NCBI GenBank assembly: GCA_015698045.1
Contig: BLAL01000208.1
Span: 1,054,001 to 1,118,000 of the forward strand
Source: Rhizophagus clarus
Lineage: Eukaryota; Glomeromycota; Glomeromycetes; Glomerales; Glomeraceae
Direction: 5' to 3'
Length of the DNA: 64,000 bases
Positions 23,901 through 34,531 of the stretch are shown here, piece after piece. Made by a program: the position numbers and the translations under genes. Each line of letters starts with the position of its first letter. Positions within the stretch are counted from its first letter, which is position 1. Under the pieces are notes generated by a model. It did no database searches. It saw only the letters and a list, made by a program, of their open reading frames with translations, and had not been told where the DNA came from.

Positions 23901-26900
23901 TATTTTTTGATATTTGCTTTTATATCATTTATCTCAAAAAATTCATGGCAAATTTTTATCATTTTCAAAAGTTTATTTTTATTGCCTCCTATTAGCGTCG
24001 TGTCGTCCATAAATGCCGATGCATTATATGTGATTTCTATTTTTTTTGAAATATTTTTGTTGATATCTATGTGTTTTATCGTTTCCATAGTATATCCGGT
24101 TTCATCTTTAATTATTGCTAAGCGAGTGAGTAATGCGTCGTAAAATATACGCCATAGTAATGGAGACCAAACCTCTCCCTGGTCTACTCCATCTTCGACT
24201 TTGTATTCTTTCGTGAATTCACCATTGACAATGACTTTATTTGTTCGATTTAGGTTGATGTCCATTATTATATTAATTAATGGTTCAGGGACTTTTATAC
24301 GTTTTAGACTTTTCTCGAGCATTATCATACTCACTGAATCGAATGCTTTGGAAATATCCATTAACAAGATCCACACTTCTTTATTCTCTTTGTTCGCGTC
24401 CTCAATTATGCTTTGCACTATCTTTAGAGGTTCTAATGTACTCTCGTTTAATAAAGCTGCATAATTAGATCCTTGTAGTACTTTGTTTAGCGATAAAATT
24501 TTTGCTAGTCTTTTCACTAGTACTTTTATGAAAATTTTTCTTGCTGTTTCGATTAGTGTTATCGGTCTTGTTAAATTTATATCATTGTTCCAGTGCGAGC
24601 GTGTCGTCTTGTTAATTGGAAAAATCATGCCTTTTTTCCAGTCGTCTAACACTTTGTGATCATGTAACGTTCTGTTATATATGTCGAGAAGTATTTTCCT
24701 TGTTTCTTTTTTACTCTTCTTCCAAAAGTTATAGGGTATTCCGCTTATACCTGCTGCTTTACCTGATTTTGTTTCTCTAATAATGTTATCTAATTCGTCG
24801 AGCGTGATGTCCTCTAGTATTCCATCGTATATCTGTTCATTTATTTCTGTTCTTGGCTGATAAATATTTCGCCATTCTTCGTTGTATTCAATTAGATCTA
24901 GATCGATATTCCTTTTTCTTGTCCATGTTTTATAGTGGTCGTGTACTCTTTCTTTAATTTTATCTTTGTCTGTTTCGATGGTGAATGTTCCATTCTCTTT
25001 AATAAATAGATTACTCATGTCAATTTTATCTCTCTTTCTTTCGAGTATACGATCAATCATTTTTCCTATATCATTTTCTAAATAGGATTCTCTCGTTCGT
25101 ATATTGATATCAATATTCGTATTGATTATATCGTTGGTCATCTCGTTACTTAATTGTTCGATTTTCTTTATGTTCTCCATAAAGGATTTTCTGTATGACG
25201 GTTTACGTAGTTTATCATGATCTAGTTTCTTGTCCTCTATGAATTCTTTGTTATTATATAATTTGACCAGGGACTCTATTTTTAGTTTATTTCTCTTGTC
25301 TATCATATTTTCTTCATTCCATTGTGGCAAGATTGTTATATCGTTGTACGTTCTTTTTGCAGTTTGGAAATTTTTTGCCGTCTCTCTGCAATGCCTGTTA
25401 TGTGATTTGTTTAGTAGCTTGTTTAAAAATTTTTTGATGCGATGTCCCATGTATTCTAAGTATAAGAGTCTGTCTCTTTCCACTATCAAGTTTCTGATGT
25501 AAATTCGTGGATTATTATTACGAAGTTCGTCATCTGAACAGTTCTCCGCTGCTTTGATCTCTTCTTCTATAGTTGCTTTCTTGATTTTTATTACTTCTTG
25601 GTGTGCGTTTTGATATATCTTAACTAATGTGTTCCAATTGATTGTAGCGGATGGGTCTACTTTCAATATTTGTTCTTCTACTGTAGCCGCAATTGTTTCC
25701 CAGTCTTTTGTGTCTGGTTTTATCCAAGTCTTTTGTTTCTTGATATCCTTTATCATTGAATTTTTATCGAATTCTAGTATTTCTGCGAGTTTGATTGTTA
25801 TCGTTAATGCTTTATGGTCAGTCTGTGTGTTTTCTAATTTCTTGACCTCATGTCTAATGATATTTGACAGGATGTTGTCGCTGGTGAAGATGTAATCGAT
25901 TCTGGAAGAGTTGAAACCGTTCGTCCATGTATCTAGTACTTCATCTCCTGCTATACATCTGTTGATATCCTTCAAGTTGAGGTTGTGGAGGCATTTGGTA
26001 ATCAGTCTATTCGATCTATTGGTGGCTTTGTCTGCTTCATTAAGATCGCCTAGAATTATTAGTTCTTGCTGTGCTCTTTCAGCTTCTTCGACCCAATCGA
26101 TTATTTTCCTTTTAATTTTGTTAGTCGTTTCTTTATCTTGGTTCGGATTGTAAATGCCTATGATTTTAATCGATTTTTGTTTTTTAAATAAAAGGTCGAA
26201 TTTGATCACGTGACCATTGATACGTTCAATGTTTACTTTTCGTTGACTCAATTCTTTCCTTATAATTATCATTATTCCTCGTTTTTGGTCAGAGTCATTG
26301 TAGCTACAATTTAGGCTGTCGTAATTAGTCCAATCTTTGTAAATGTGTTGACCTTTTCGACTATTTAATTTTGTCTCAGATACGATCGCTATGTCCCACT
26401 TTTCGTTAGTGATCATTCTTCGTAAATCGAGTTGATTGTTGGAATCATTGAGTCCTCTAATATTGATGCAGCCTATTTTTAAATTCCTGTTATACTTTTT
26501 GAAATTGTATGGTTTGTTGACATCTATTTGTTTCCGATCTGTGTCCTTTTTATAATGGTCTTTTTGAATTTTAATTTGTTTTTTGTTTTTCTTATTTTTA
26601 ATTCTTTTTTTTGTGTTTATTGATGGATATTTTTCTTCTTTGTTAAATTCTGTTGATAATTTCCTTTTTCCCGCTGACCCTCCTGGTTGTCCGTCAGTTT
26701 CTGGGTGACGGTCCCTCTGTGTATGAGAATTAGTGGTATCTGTTGTATGGTCCTTGTTTGTAACTTGGACCTCTTCGATCATCTCTTGGTCTATTATACG
26801 TGTAGTTGTGGGTGTTGTAGTTGTTATTGTGAGCGTATCGGTTGGATCTGGAGGATTGTGGCTGGGGGAAGGAACTGTAATGTCTGTGTTCAGTTGGTCT

Positions 26901-27475
26901 TCCTTGTGTGGGTGGAATATTTCTATTTCCATTTGTTCTGTTTGCGTGAATTGGGGTACCACCGTAGTTTCTTCTGCCATTAGATTGTGTATCTGATTTG
27001 TAGGTGTCGTATCTATTGTTTCCGTAGTTTTGGGTGGTTGATGAGAAGTTGTTGTATTTGTTATTCCTCTGGTTGTTTTTGTAAAAACATTCTTCATTGT
27101 TGTGATTGTTCCTTTTGCAAATCGTGCAATGGCGTTCCCGATTTCGGTTAACCTTTGCTCTTGGGTCTCTGCACTCGTCTGTGAAATGGTTGTTTCTTTT
27201 GCAGATATCGCATCTTTTCTTGCCATTGGTCTTTTCGTTGTATCCTCTCCTTCCCTGGTATGGTTGGTTATTATATGGTCGTCTTCTGGTGTGATTTCTA
27301 TTTGAAGGAGTTGGGCGGTAATTTCCTCTATAGTTGGGAGATTGCTGTCCACGAAAGGGCTGCAGGAAGTTCCATGTATATTTTTGCTCTTCCCTACTGA
27401 CATCGTCTTTAATTGTGAATGGATGTTTGCCTGCCTCTCTTCGTGCCTCTTTCGATCTGAATTGCACTCTGACAT
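20924..27475 (-). pseudogene. LINE ORF2: endonuclease/reverse transcriptase with two in-frame stops
   Basis: One reading frame from 27475 to 20924, interrupted only by TAG (23705-23707) and TGA (23429-23431). The first part overlaps ORF1 in the +1 frame, so the true start is probably between about 27000 and 26500. An AP-type endonuclease begins at LKIGCINIRGLND (about 26485), with GDLNEAD, SRIDYIF and TDHKAL. The reverse transcriptase shows LLMDISKAFDS, DQGEVWSPLLW and the catalytic FMDDT (about 24020). The tail after the RT exceeds 800 residues and contains a zinc-binding CPRCEEAEETWDHIWTC (about 21590), but no RNase H motif that I can see. It makes and inserts cDNA copies at nicked target DNA. 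The tail is longer than usual for ORF2 proteins. Confidence 0.88.
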
Positions 27476-28859
27476 TGTAAGTGTCTTGTTTATTGTTGTC
27501 GTCTCGTATCACTTGCCAGAGGCCCACGCCTGTGATCTTATTGAGTTCGTTCACGACTTTTTCATATGGTATCTCATTGCCGATAGACATGATCGTTGCT
27601 GCATAGCTGTTGCGATTGTCTATCTCTTCCCTCCTGAAATTCAAGGGTCGAACTGTGATGAAGTTGCCGTTTTGTAGGTAGAATCCCCAGGTATCGATTA
27701 ATTTCTTTTCTGTGCACCTGACATCCACCTTGGCTTTTATGCTCCATTCCTCCTTTTTGCTGTCGTGTCGGATACCTTCTATGTTTATGATCTTCCCTAT
27801 CTCTTTTTCAATGTGTGTTTCTATTTCTGCTTGTGGTAGTGCCTTGGGGATGTGTTCGAAAATAATGGAGATGTGGGCATCTACTGCGTCCATCCATTTT
27901 AATGGTTCGAATTTTCCTATGTTATTGATCACATGGTTATTGTTGCAAAAATTGTCCCGTTCCTTTTTGTAATGAAATCCGACATATACATAAGGTGTCA
28001 TGTGATCGTTGTGTGTGGTGCCTAATCTATTTATGGTATATGGGAGTAACGGTTCCTCATTTTCTTCATTGTTCAATGAGTTGACGATTTTCTGTTGATC
28101 TTTCTCTTTAAGGTTATATTCCACAATTCCTGCGAAATACTTGAAGTCTTTAACTCCTTTAGGAGCGTGTTGTGAGGCGTTCTTATTGCCTCTTTCCGAA
28201 TCAAGCATTATGATTTCATTGTCGTTGGCAATCAAAATTGATTGGTCTTCGAGTAATAAATTTTTTCCTTTTCCGTATTTCTTCTGCATTCGTAATTGTT
28301 GATTGGTGCTCGGTGAGGTCTTTTTGTCACCGGTGTGTTCAATAGTCATGTCTCTATGTCTCTTGACGGTGAATGAATCTTCGTCACTGGATGTGTAGTC
28401 TTCAAGAACGTCTAGTTCTTCCTTTGGGATATTATTATCCGATCCTTGGAGTAGTATTCTATCTTCTATGTCCGGTGTTCCCACTTCGGTAATCAAGTTG
28501 TGGGTCTTTGGTGAGGTGGTGTGATAGTAATACTTCATGTGTTCTTCCCATCTTTTTTTGTCCTCCATGTATTGTGACATTCGTTCGTTCGTCAATTCGT
28601 TGTGCATCTCTTGTATGGTTTTGATGTATTGGTTTGCTTCGTTCACCGTAAGCTCCCTTTGTTTATCGGCTCCTAGTGTGATTAAGCCTCTTATTAGGGT
28701 TCCGGTCACCTCGTCAGTACCTAAAAATTCCCCTATCTCCCGGTCTCTATCTTCAATTTTCATTCCTCTTTCGGTTAGTAAAGCAACCCTTTCTTCTTGT
28801 TGTAGCTTTCCAAAACCTTCTAGGGCTTTCACTTCTTCTCTTGATATTGTTATTCCCAT
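26730..28859 (-). CDS. LINE ORF1, Gag-like nucleic-acid-binding protein
   Basis: An uninterrupted frame of 709 codons from the ATG at 28859 (MGITISREEVKALEG). The N-terminal half is charged and helical. The C-terminal part has two CCHC zinc knuckles, CDICKRNNHFTDEC and CTICKRNNHNNEEC, followed by an Asn/Arg/Tyr/Gly-rich basic tail (YRGNYRPTPSNRNH; SNRYAHNNNYN). LINE ORF1 proteins of this kind coat the element RNA. It is intact and in the same orientation as ORF2, with a long overlap, so ORF2 translation may depend on reinitiation or frameshifting. Confidence 0.88.
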   Translation of the reverse strand: MGITISREEVKALEGFGKLQQEERVALLTERGMKIEDRDREIGEFLGTDEVTGTLIRGLITLGADKQRELTVNEANQYIKTIQEMHNELTNERMSQYMEDKKRWEEHMKYYYHTTSPKTHNLITEVGTPDIEDRILLQGSDNNIPKEELDVLEDYTSSDEDSFTVKRHRDMTIEHTGDKKTSPSTNQQLRMQKKYGKGKNLLLEDQSILIANDNEIIMLDSERGNKNASQHAPKGVKDFKYFAGIVEYNLKEKDQQKIVNSLNNEENEEPLLPYTINRLGTTHNDHMTPYVYVGFHYKKERDNFCNNNHVINNIGKFEPLKWMDAVDAHISIIFEHIPKALPQAEIETHIEKEIGKIINIEGIRHDSKKEEWSIKAKVDVRCTEKKLIDTWGFYLQNGNFITVRPLNFRREEIDNRNSYAATIMSIGNEIPYEKVVNELNKITGVGLWQVIRDDNNKQDTYNVRVQFRSKEARREAGKHPFTIKDDVSREEQKYTWNFLQPFRGQQSPNYRGNYRPTPSNRNHTRRRPYNNQPYQGRRGYNEKTNGKKRCDICKRNNHFTDECRDPRAKVNRNRERHCTICKRNNHNNEECFYKNNQRNNKYNNFSSTTQNYGNNRYDTYKSDTQSNGRRNYGGTPIHANRTNGNRNIPPTQGRPTEHRHYSSFPQPQSSRSNRYAHNNNYNTHNYTYNRPRDDRRGPSYKQGPYNRYH

Positions 28860-29010
28860 GTTGTCGTTGGGCTATATATATGGGTGTATGTATTATCGAT
28901 AAATATTCTCTTTATTTTATTTATTTAATTATTTTTTCTTTTTCTTTTTATTCTTTTTTTTCGAGTCGATTTTTTTTAGTTACGAAGCACTCCGAAGGAT
29001 AAATTTTTTT

Positions 29011-29027
29011 GATGATCTTACAAAATT
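29011..29027. repeat. LINE target-site duplication, right copy
   Basis: GATGATCTTACAAAATT, identical to 20703-20719, directly upstream of the LINE 5' end (minus strand). Confidence 0.9.
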
Positions 29028-30165
29028 GTACGAATATTGGAATGAAATGTATATTTTAAGTAGATATGAAGAATTTAGTAAAAGTAACTTGGAGAAATTT
29101 AATGTATGTATTAAAATTTTAGTAAAATTGAAAATTTAAATTAAATAAATTAAATTAATATTTAAATTTTAGGATGCAATACATAGATGGACCCGGATGT
29201 TTATCAAGACTTTTAAATTTGTTTCTCCTTCCAATTTGAAGTTACCTAAATTGCATTTATGGGTTTATCATATTATTGACTCAATACGATCTTATGGCGC
29301 AATAAATGGCTATACTACAGAAACTTATGAAAGTCTTCACAAATATTTTGTTAAAATACCCTACCGAATTAGCAATAAAAAAGATGTTGAACCTCAGCTT
29401 TTACGAACTGTAGGTATTTGAAAATTTATTTATTGTATATATTTATTATATAACTTAAAATGGAAATTAAATTAATAGATAAAACGTCAAACAATATCTA
29501 TTAAAATGTCTCAACATTCAGTGAATCTGGCAAAAACACCTCGCACTTGTAAATTTTCTGCAAGACTCTTTGAATTCTCTTTATAAGATGCAAATACATT
29601 TTTTAATGAAAAAAAAAATTCTGTAGACAATAAAATGCAGACTGGTTTTGCTAGATTTATAAGTTGTCTGGATTCATATCTAGATTTACTTGATAGTTTC
29701 ACAATTATTAGTGAAACCCGAATAAACATATACAGATCGGTAACACTGAAAAATGGTGCCATAATGCGTTTCACAAACAGGTATCATAATAAAGTATGGT
29801 TTAACGACATAGCTATTTCAATGGATTCTGAAGAATCAAGTGATTATATATCAGACAAAGGACTTTGTTATAGACAGGTATTTTTCCAATTTATGTAATA
29901 ATTTATTATAAAAGTATTAATAAATATTTATTATTTATAGGCCTTATTGTTAGCAGAAGTATTAACAGACCCACTGCTAAATCTCGCATTAATTCAATGG
30001 TACGATTTTAAATCTAAAAGGAACCCATATTTATATGGATGTCCTCACTTAAAATTGATAGAATTATATAACTTTGTAGCTATAGAGTCTATACATAGTG
30101 TTGTTCACATAGTACCCCGATTTGATAAACAAAATAAATATTTCGTAAATAAATATATTTTTTAG

Positions 30166-30970
30166 TCACTTGATATAGGAGTTTTGATTTATTTTAATAA
30201 AATTATATCCTTAAAAGAATTTATGGTCACGTTTTGCATATCATAAATAAAATGCAAATTTATTTATTTAATTATTAACAACGCGGATGTAATATAAATA
30301 AATTGTGACTGAAATTTGTGTTCAATTTGTGTTGATAATTCTGGTAAAAAATTATTAATTTGGTTAAATTTCGTTAAATTTGTTAAATTTATGTTGAATT
30401 TATGTTGAATTTGTGTTGCGTAATTTTTATTTATCACAAAGGGATGATATTTAGTAATTGCATGTACGATGTACAAGATTTTTTTTATGATTTTTTTAAG
30501 AAATGTACGCAAAATATTTAATCAGAATATAATTATTTTTAATTAAATTGATTAAAAAAAATTAATTTTTTTAAGAAATGTATGCGAAATATTTAAAATT
30601 TAATAGAATGAACTAATAATAAATTGTTTTATTTTTAAATATGATATATTGATATTTATATTTAAAACAATTAAACATGTACATGATTTTCAATTATTTT
30701 TAATTGAAATGAAACTGAAATCAAACTAAGATTTTTTTTATTTTTTGATTTAATCATGATATTTATATTTAGATAATCCATATCCGCATGAGATTTAATT
30801 AATATGTTTAATGATGAAAAGTATAATAAATTAAATTTTAATTGAAACGAAAAATAAAATCAAACCAAAAAGGTATTGTTCAAATTTTATTTAAAGTGAT
30901 ATTTTACGACTTTCTTTCAAATTTTTACTCATACCAAAATCAAATTATAAAAATTAAATCTAAACTAATA
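30166..30970. other. AT-rich gene-free stretch
   Basis: Repeated (A)TTGTGTTGAAT/TTTGTTAAATT and AATTGAAAC(G/T)AAA motifs. Frames present are low-complexity. No gene or element ends recognised. Confidence 0.4.
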
Positions 30971-31593
30971 ATGCCTCACCACACACGTTCACGTCGTTCC
31001 CACTATAACGTCCATTGGAACTGGGCTATGATAAATGAACTTGTTGACATACGCCGAGACAGAAACTGCGCCTACCACAATATTAATGGTAGAATCCGCT
31101 ATGATTTTTGGGACTCTGTTGCCAATAGGTTCATATGACTAATATCTATAATTTCTTTAAGAAAGAATTTAAATTCAAATTAACCAATCCATTTAATTGA
31201 ATCAGAATAAATAGAATATTTTGAACGAGAGTTTCTGGGCAACAGTGCAGCTAAAAGTGGAGGAACCTCGTCAGGGATTACCATGTAAGTAAATAAATAA
31301 AATTACATTCATATAAATTAAATGTATTTATCGAATATTCAACTGATTTTGATATTTAGAACTATGTCCTTTATTGTAATGGTAACCCTAGACGGCAGCT
31401 GTGGATGCGTACTGGTCAAAGATATTATCGCGAATTTAGAACAAGATTTTGGAAGAGGCCGGGTAATTATACTATAATAAAATTTATAATTAATATTTAC
31501 GTTTATGTTTTAAATTTGATAAATTTGATCAATTTTAGTCACGCGTGATGATCGTAGGAGAAGGAGAAACTTACTTACGTATCATAGAAAATA
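30971..31593 (+). pseudogene. Myb/SANT-like paralogue, disrupted
   Basis: A paralogue of the gene at 2665-3272 with the same exon plan. Exon 1 starts MPHHTRSRRSHYNVHWN (30971) and contains RIRYDFWDSVANR. A second exon (about 31225-31284) reads SGQQ(C/S) then KWRNLVRDYH but carries a TAA just before KWRN. Exon 3 (31360 to about 31461) has NPRRQLWMRTGQRYYREFRTRFWKRP. The last exon (about 31539-31593) is Arg-rich (RDDRRRRRN). It retains the Trp that is a stop in the other copy. Likely DNA-binding; no transposon termini were recognised around it. Confidence 0.5.
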
Positions 31594-31974
31594 ATTATTT
31601 TTATTTTTTTATTATTTATTAAGTGAGTAGCTAGGCCCAGTCTGTACCAAATATCGGCTGGAGACTCATGTTTTTTTTGGGCTGTGACTGATACTGATGT
31701 TCACACCATACAGCCTGGGTACTATTTTATAAAATAATAGCGAACAAGTATCAAATGTGTATTTTTTTATTAAGTTATAATAAAAATTAGAATTTACTTT
31801 AATTTTAACATAAAAATTGTAAATAATAAAAAATTCGTAAATAAAAATAAATTTGTTTTCTCAAACTTAAAAAAAAAAGGTGTTTATATAAAAGAAAAGG
31901 TGTTTATATTATTTTTGATTATTCAATAGTATCACATGCCCCTTGTATACATTCTACTGCATACGCAGCTTTAA

Positions 31975-32230
31975 CGATCGAATAGTAATATTAAATTTTC
32001 AAAATATTTTAACCGTAATATTACGCAGGTTTACAGTCTCGTAAATTTTCAAAATATTTCAACCGTAATATTACGCAGGTTTACAGTTTCATAAATTTTC
32101 AAAATATTTTAACTGTAATATTACGCAGGTTTACAGTCTCATAAATTTTTGAAATATTTCAACCGTAATATTACGCAGGTTTACAGTTTCATAAATTTGC
32201 AGAATATTTTGATCATAATATTGCGTAAAT
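31975..32230. repeat. five tandem units, GTAATATTACGCAGGTTTACAG
   Basis: Units of 55-60 bp, each followed by T(C/T)(G/A)TAAATTTTCAAAATATTT(C/T)AACC. Related degenerate copies are at 9735-10110 and 33115-33250. No coding content. Confidence 0.75.
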
Positions 32231-32329
32231 CTTACAATATTGAAAACTTGCGTAATATTTTGACCGTTGTAATGCCAGAATTCACGTAATAAAGAAATAA
32301 TATTAGTACAATACATAGTAATTACAAGG

Positions 32330-32490
32330 GTAATAATTTAACTGACGGGAATTAATTTAACCGATGAGTAATAAATTTAACTGACAGGAAATAATTTAAC
32401 CAACAGGAAATAATTTAACCGATGGGTAATAATTTAACCGATAGGAAACAATTTAACCAATGGAAATAATTTAACTAACGGATAATAAAC
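32330..32490. repeat. 18-20-bp minisatellite
   Basis: About nine degenerate units of AATAATTTAACCGA(T/C)(G/A)GGT in direct orientation. Confidence 0.75.
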
Positions 32491-33262
32491 GATGGATAAT
32501 AGTCCAATTGAAGGACGATAATAGTCATAAGTTATATTTATTTTTAGACTAAATTACATCATATTTTTATTTATTTATTTTTAGATTAAATTACATCATA
32601 TTTTTATTTTTAGTTTAATTTATTTTAACATTTAAAATTAGGAAAATAGAAAGAAATAATAGAAATTAATTTTTGAAAACTTATAAAAAGACTTAATTTT
32701 TCCTTTATGTAAAGTAGTACTAGATTGATAATTAGAGAGCTTGACAGTTAATTCTGTTCTCTCGAATGATATGAAATAATAAAGATGAGAATATTAATTA
32801 TTGAAAGTTATTATAAATATGCTCGTGGTTTACCCGAGAATTAATTAATGTTCGAATGAATTATTTAATGATAAAAAAGAATATTATATGGGAGAACTAT
32901 CGCAGTTTGAAAGTTAAAAGAAAAATGAGTTATTGGAAATATTAGTAATAATGAAAAAGGTATTACTAGAAGTATAATTAAGAGTCTATGAAATGTGAGA
33001 TAATAAATTCGCTATAGTAATAAGGAAATGAAATAATAAAAAAAGTAATGATGAAAAATAAAATAAACCAAGCATAATAAATTAATGATATATTAACACT
33101 AAGGTGGCAGCTTAGTCGTTACACCGTAATATTACATAAATCTTACGAAATTGTAAACTTATGTAATATTTCGAAATTTTTCGAAATATTATGCCATAAA
33201 CTTTCATAAACTTACAAAATTGTAAACTTACGCAATTTTTCGCCCTATAAAATTTCCTGATG

Positions 33263-34000
33263 ATATATCTAAGTTTATAGTGCAACAAATTTCTCTATCA
33301 GGCATGTCAAAAAACTTTTTTTCCCTAGAAGTATTATCATTTTTAACCATCTCTCAAACTTGTTTTGCTAATGAAATGAGCCTCTTCCTATAATTTCTAT
33401 AAGCTTTTTGGATAAGCTTAACACTTCTATCTGTAATTTTAGCTTTAAAACATTCATTATCCCAATGATTCATTAAATCTTTAGGCTTAATCTCATACCC
33501 ATATCTTCACCATCCAGCAAAATATGTCTTTTTTGACTTTATATCAGGGATCTTTGCTAATTTTCAACAATTGAAGCAAATAGCCATTTTACTATTATAA
33601 ATATTAGGTTTATAATAATTAATGATAACTTCTTTCCCTTCATAGATATAATAACATGTCTTTATTATTATTCCTTATCCAGATGATTTGAAAAGACAAA
33701 ATAAATGATAATAGTTTGCATAGCCTTCAGTAATTAATACTTGCAAAGCATTTCTTACATGAATAGCCCATTGCTGTGAAGTTTTATATGAACTAATAAT
33801 AGATAAATTATCATATATTTTTTTAACCTCAATCATTTTTTCAAATTTATCAGAAAAAGGAAATTAATATGTCTTTTTAATATACTCTATATTGTATCCA
33901 GGGCAAAGATTGATGGGTTTAGGCATAATTTCATTATAATATTTGTCTATAATAATCTTAATTTGGTCTGTTAATATAAGTTCCTAACATATTAAATGAT
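33263..34000 (-). pseudogene. decayed gene of unknown family
   Basis: Read right to left, one frame gives plausible protein: MPKPINLCPGYNIEY, then SYKTSQQWAIHVRNALQVL, CFNC, KKTYFAGW, RYGYEIKPKDLMNHW, KLIQKAYRNYRKRLISLA, ending MPDREICCTIN. It is broken by two TAA and three TGA codons. Composition (Lys/Tyr/Ile with conserved Trp) suggests a once real gene. I do not recognise the family. Upstream sequence to about 34500 may hold more remnants. Confidence 0.4.
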
Positions 34001-34531
34001 TTACTGTATAACAATTTAATATTTTATAGTATTTTAGTGATTTTAAAAGACTAATAGTAATTTATAGCAATATTATACTTATAATAAATCATATTCATTT
34101 TTATGTCCTCCCTTGTCTAAAGACTGCAGGAGATCTTTTTTATCCAAAGTAAATGAAAATTCTTGGCAATTTTCAGTGATGGTTTATCATCCAAAAACAT
34201 GTGAATTTTTCTTCTCAATAGTTAAATAATCTCCTTCATTATTAAAGATACAAAAGAAGGCCAGTTCTTCAATAATTTTAGGAGCTGGCAAGTTTCTATA
34301 CACAGCGCCTTTGACTAAATCACGAGATGATTGCAATTTGATTCTATATAGAAATGTCATAATTTGTGATGCAGTGTTTATTTTTAATTGCCAAGGCAGA
34401 ACACCATGTCACCAGGGCACAGTATTATGATCCATTGGAAATAATTCTGAAGTATATATATAGCCAGCAGAACTTTTATAAAATGCTTTATTAATATATT
34501 TGAAATACAACTACAAGAAAACACTATTTTT
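34001..34531. other. intergenic, possible further gene remnants
   Basis: AT-rich sequence between the decayed gene and the ATPase gene's stop. A 62-codon minus frame (34384-34572) overlaps that stop and has no domain. Nothing supportable. Confidence 0.3.

Larger units (their letters stand above)
20720..29010 (-). mobile_element. full-length LINE (non-LTR retrotransposon), about 8.3 kb
   Basis: It runs right to left. There is a short 5' leader (29010-28860), ORF1 (Gag-like, CCHC zinc knuckles), overlapping ORF2 (endonuclease plus reverse transcriptase plus a very long C-terminal part) and a 3' poly(A) tail (T-run at 20718-20736 on the plus strand). A 17-bp target-site duplication flanks it. 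Insertion split a tnp2-like transposase gene, which restores in frame if the LINE and one duplication copy are removed. Only two stop codons interrupt ORF2, so the insertion is relatively young. Confidence 0.92.
20071..30165 (+). pseudogene. second tnp2-like (Plavaka/CMC-type) transposase gene, split by a LINE
   Basis: It begins abruptly at the CACTA right edge (PRVSTIIADWPEA), so the 5' part is missing. Likely exons are 20071-20314 (LPCHSCLV zinc pair, ILRTHDEM), 20387 to the LINE, 29011-29103, 29173-29409 (PSNLKLPKLHLWVYHIID, YESLHKYFVKIPYR), 29479-29877 and 29941-30165. The PDKMHHLDLGLF motif (about 20415) corresponds to the DPMHxLxLG signature of tnp2-family transposases. The LINE interrupts the codon run NNDDLTK, which is duplicated at both ends. 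An in-frame TAA lies in the penultimate exon (about 29570). The family call rests on these motifs; the gene is dead at this locus. Confidence 0.65.
31594..33260. other. repeat-rich intergenic region
   Basis: No gene. About 31625-31725 is a short imperfect inverted repeat (GGCCCAGTCTGTACC ... ATACAGCCTGGGTAC), possibly a small MITE. About 31975-32230 holds five 55-60-bp units of GTAATATTACGCAGGTTTACAG. About 32330-32490 is a minisatellite of about nine 18-20-bp units (AATAATTTAACCGATGGGT). About 33115-33250 repeats the TAATATT family again. Confidence 0.55.

Noticed and set aside
21024..28902. Many plus-strand frames across the LINE
   Set aside because: They are antisense shadows of ORF1 and ORF2, which carry clear reverse transcriptase, endonuclease and zinc-knuckle motifs.
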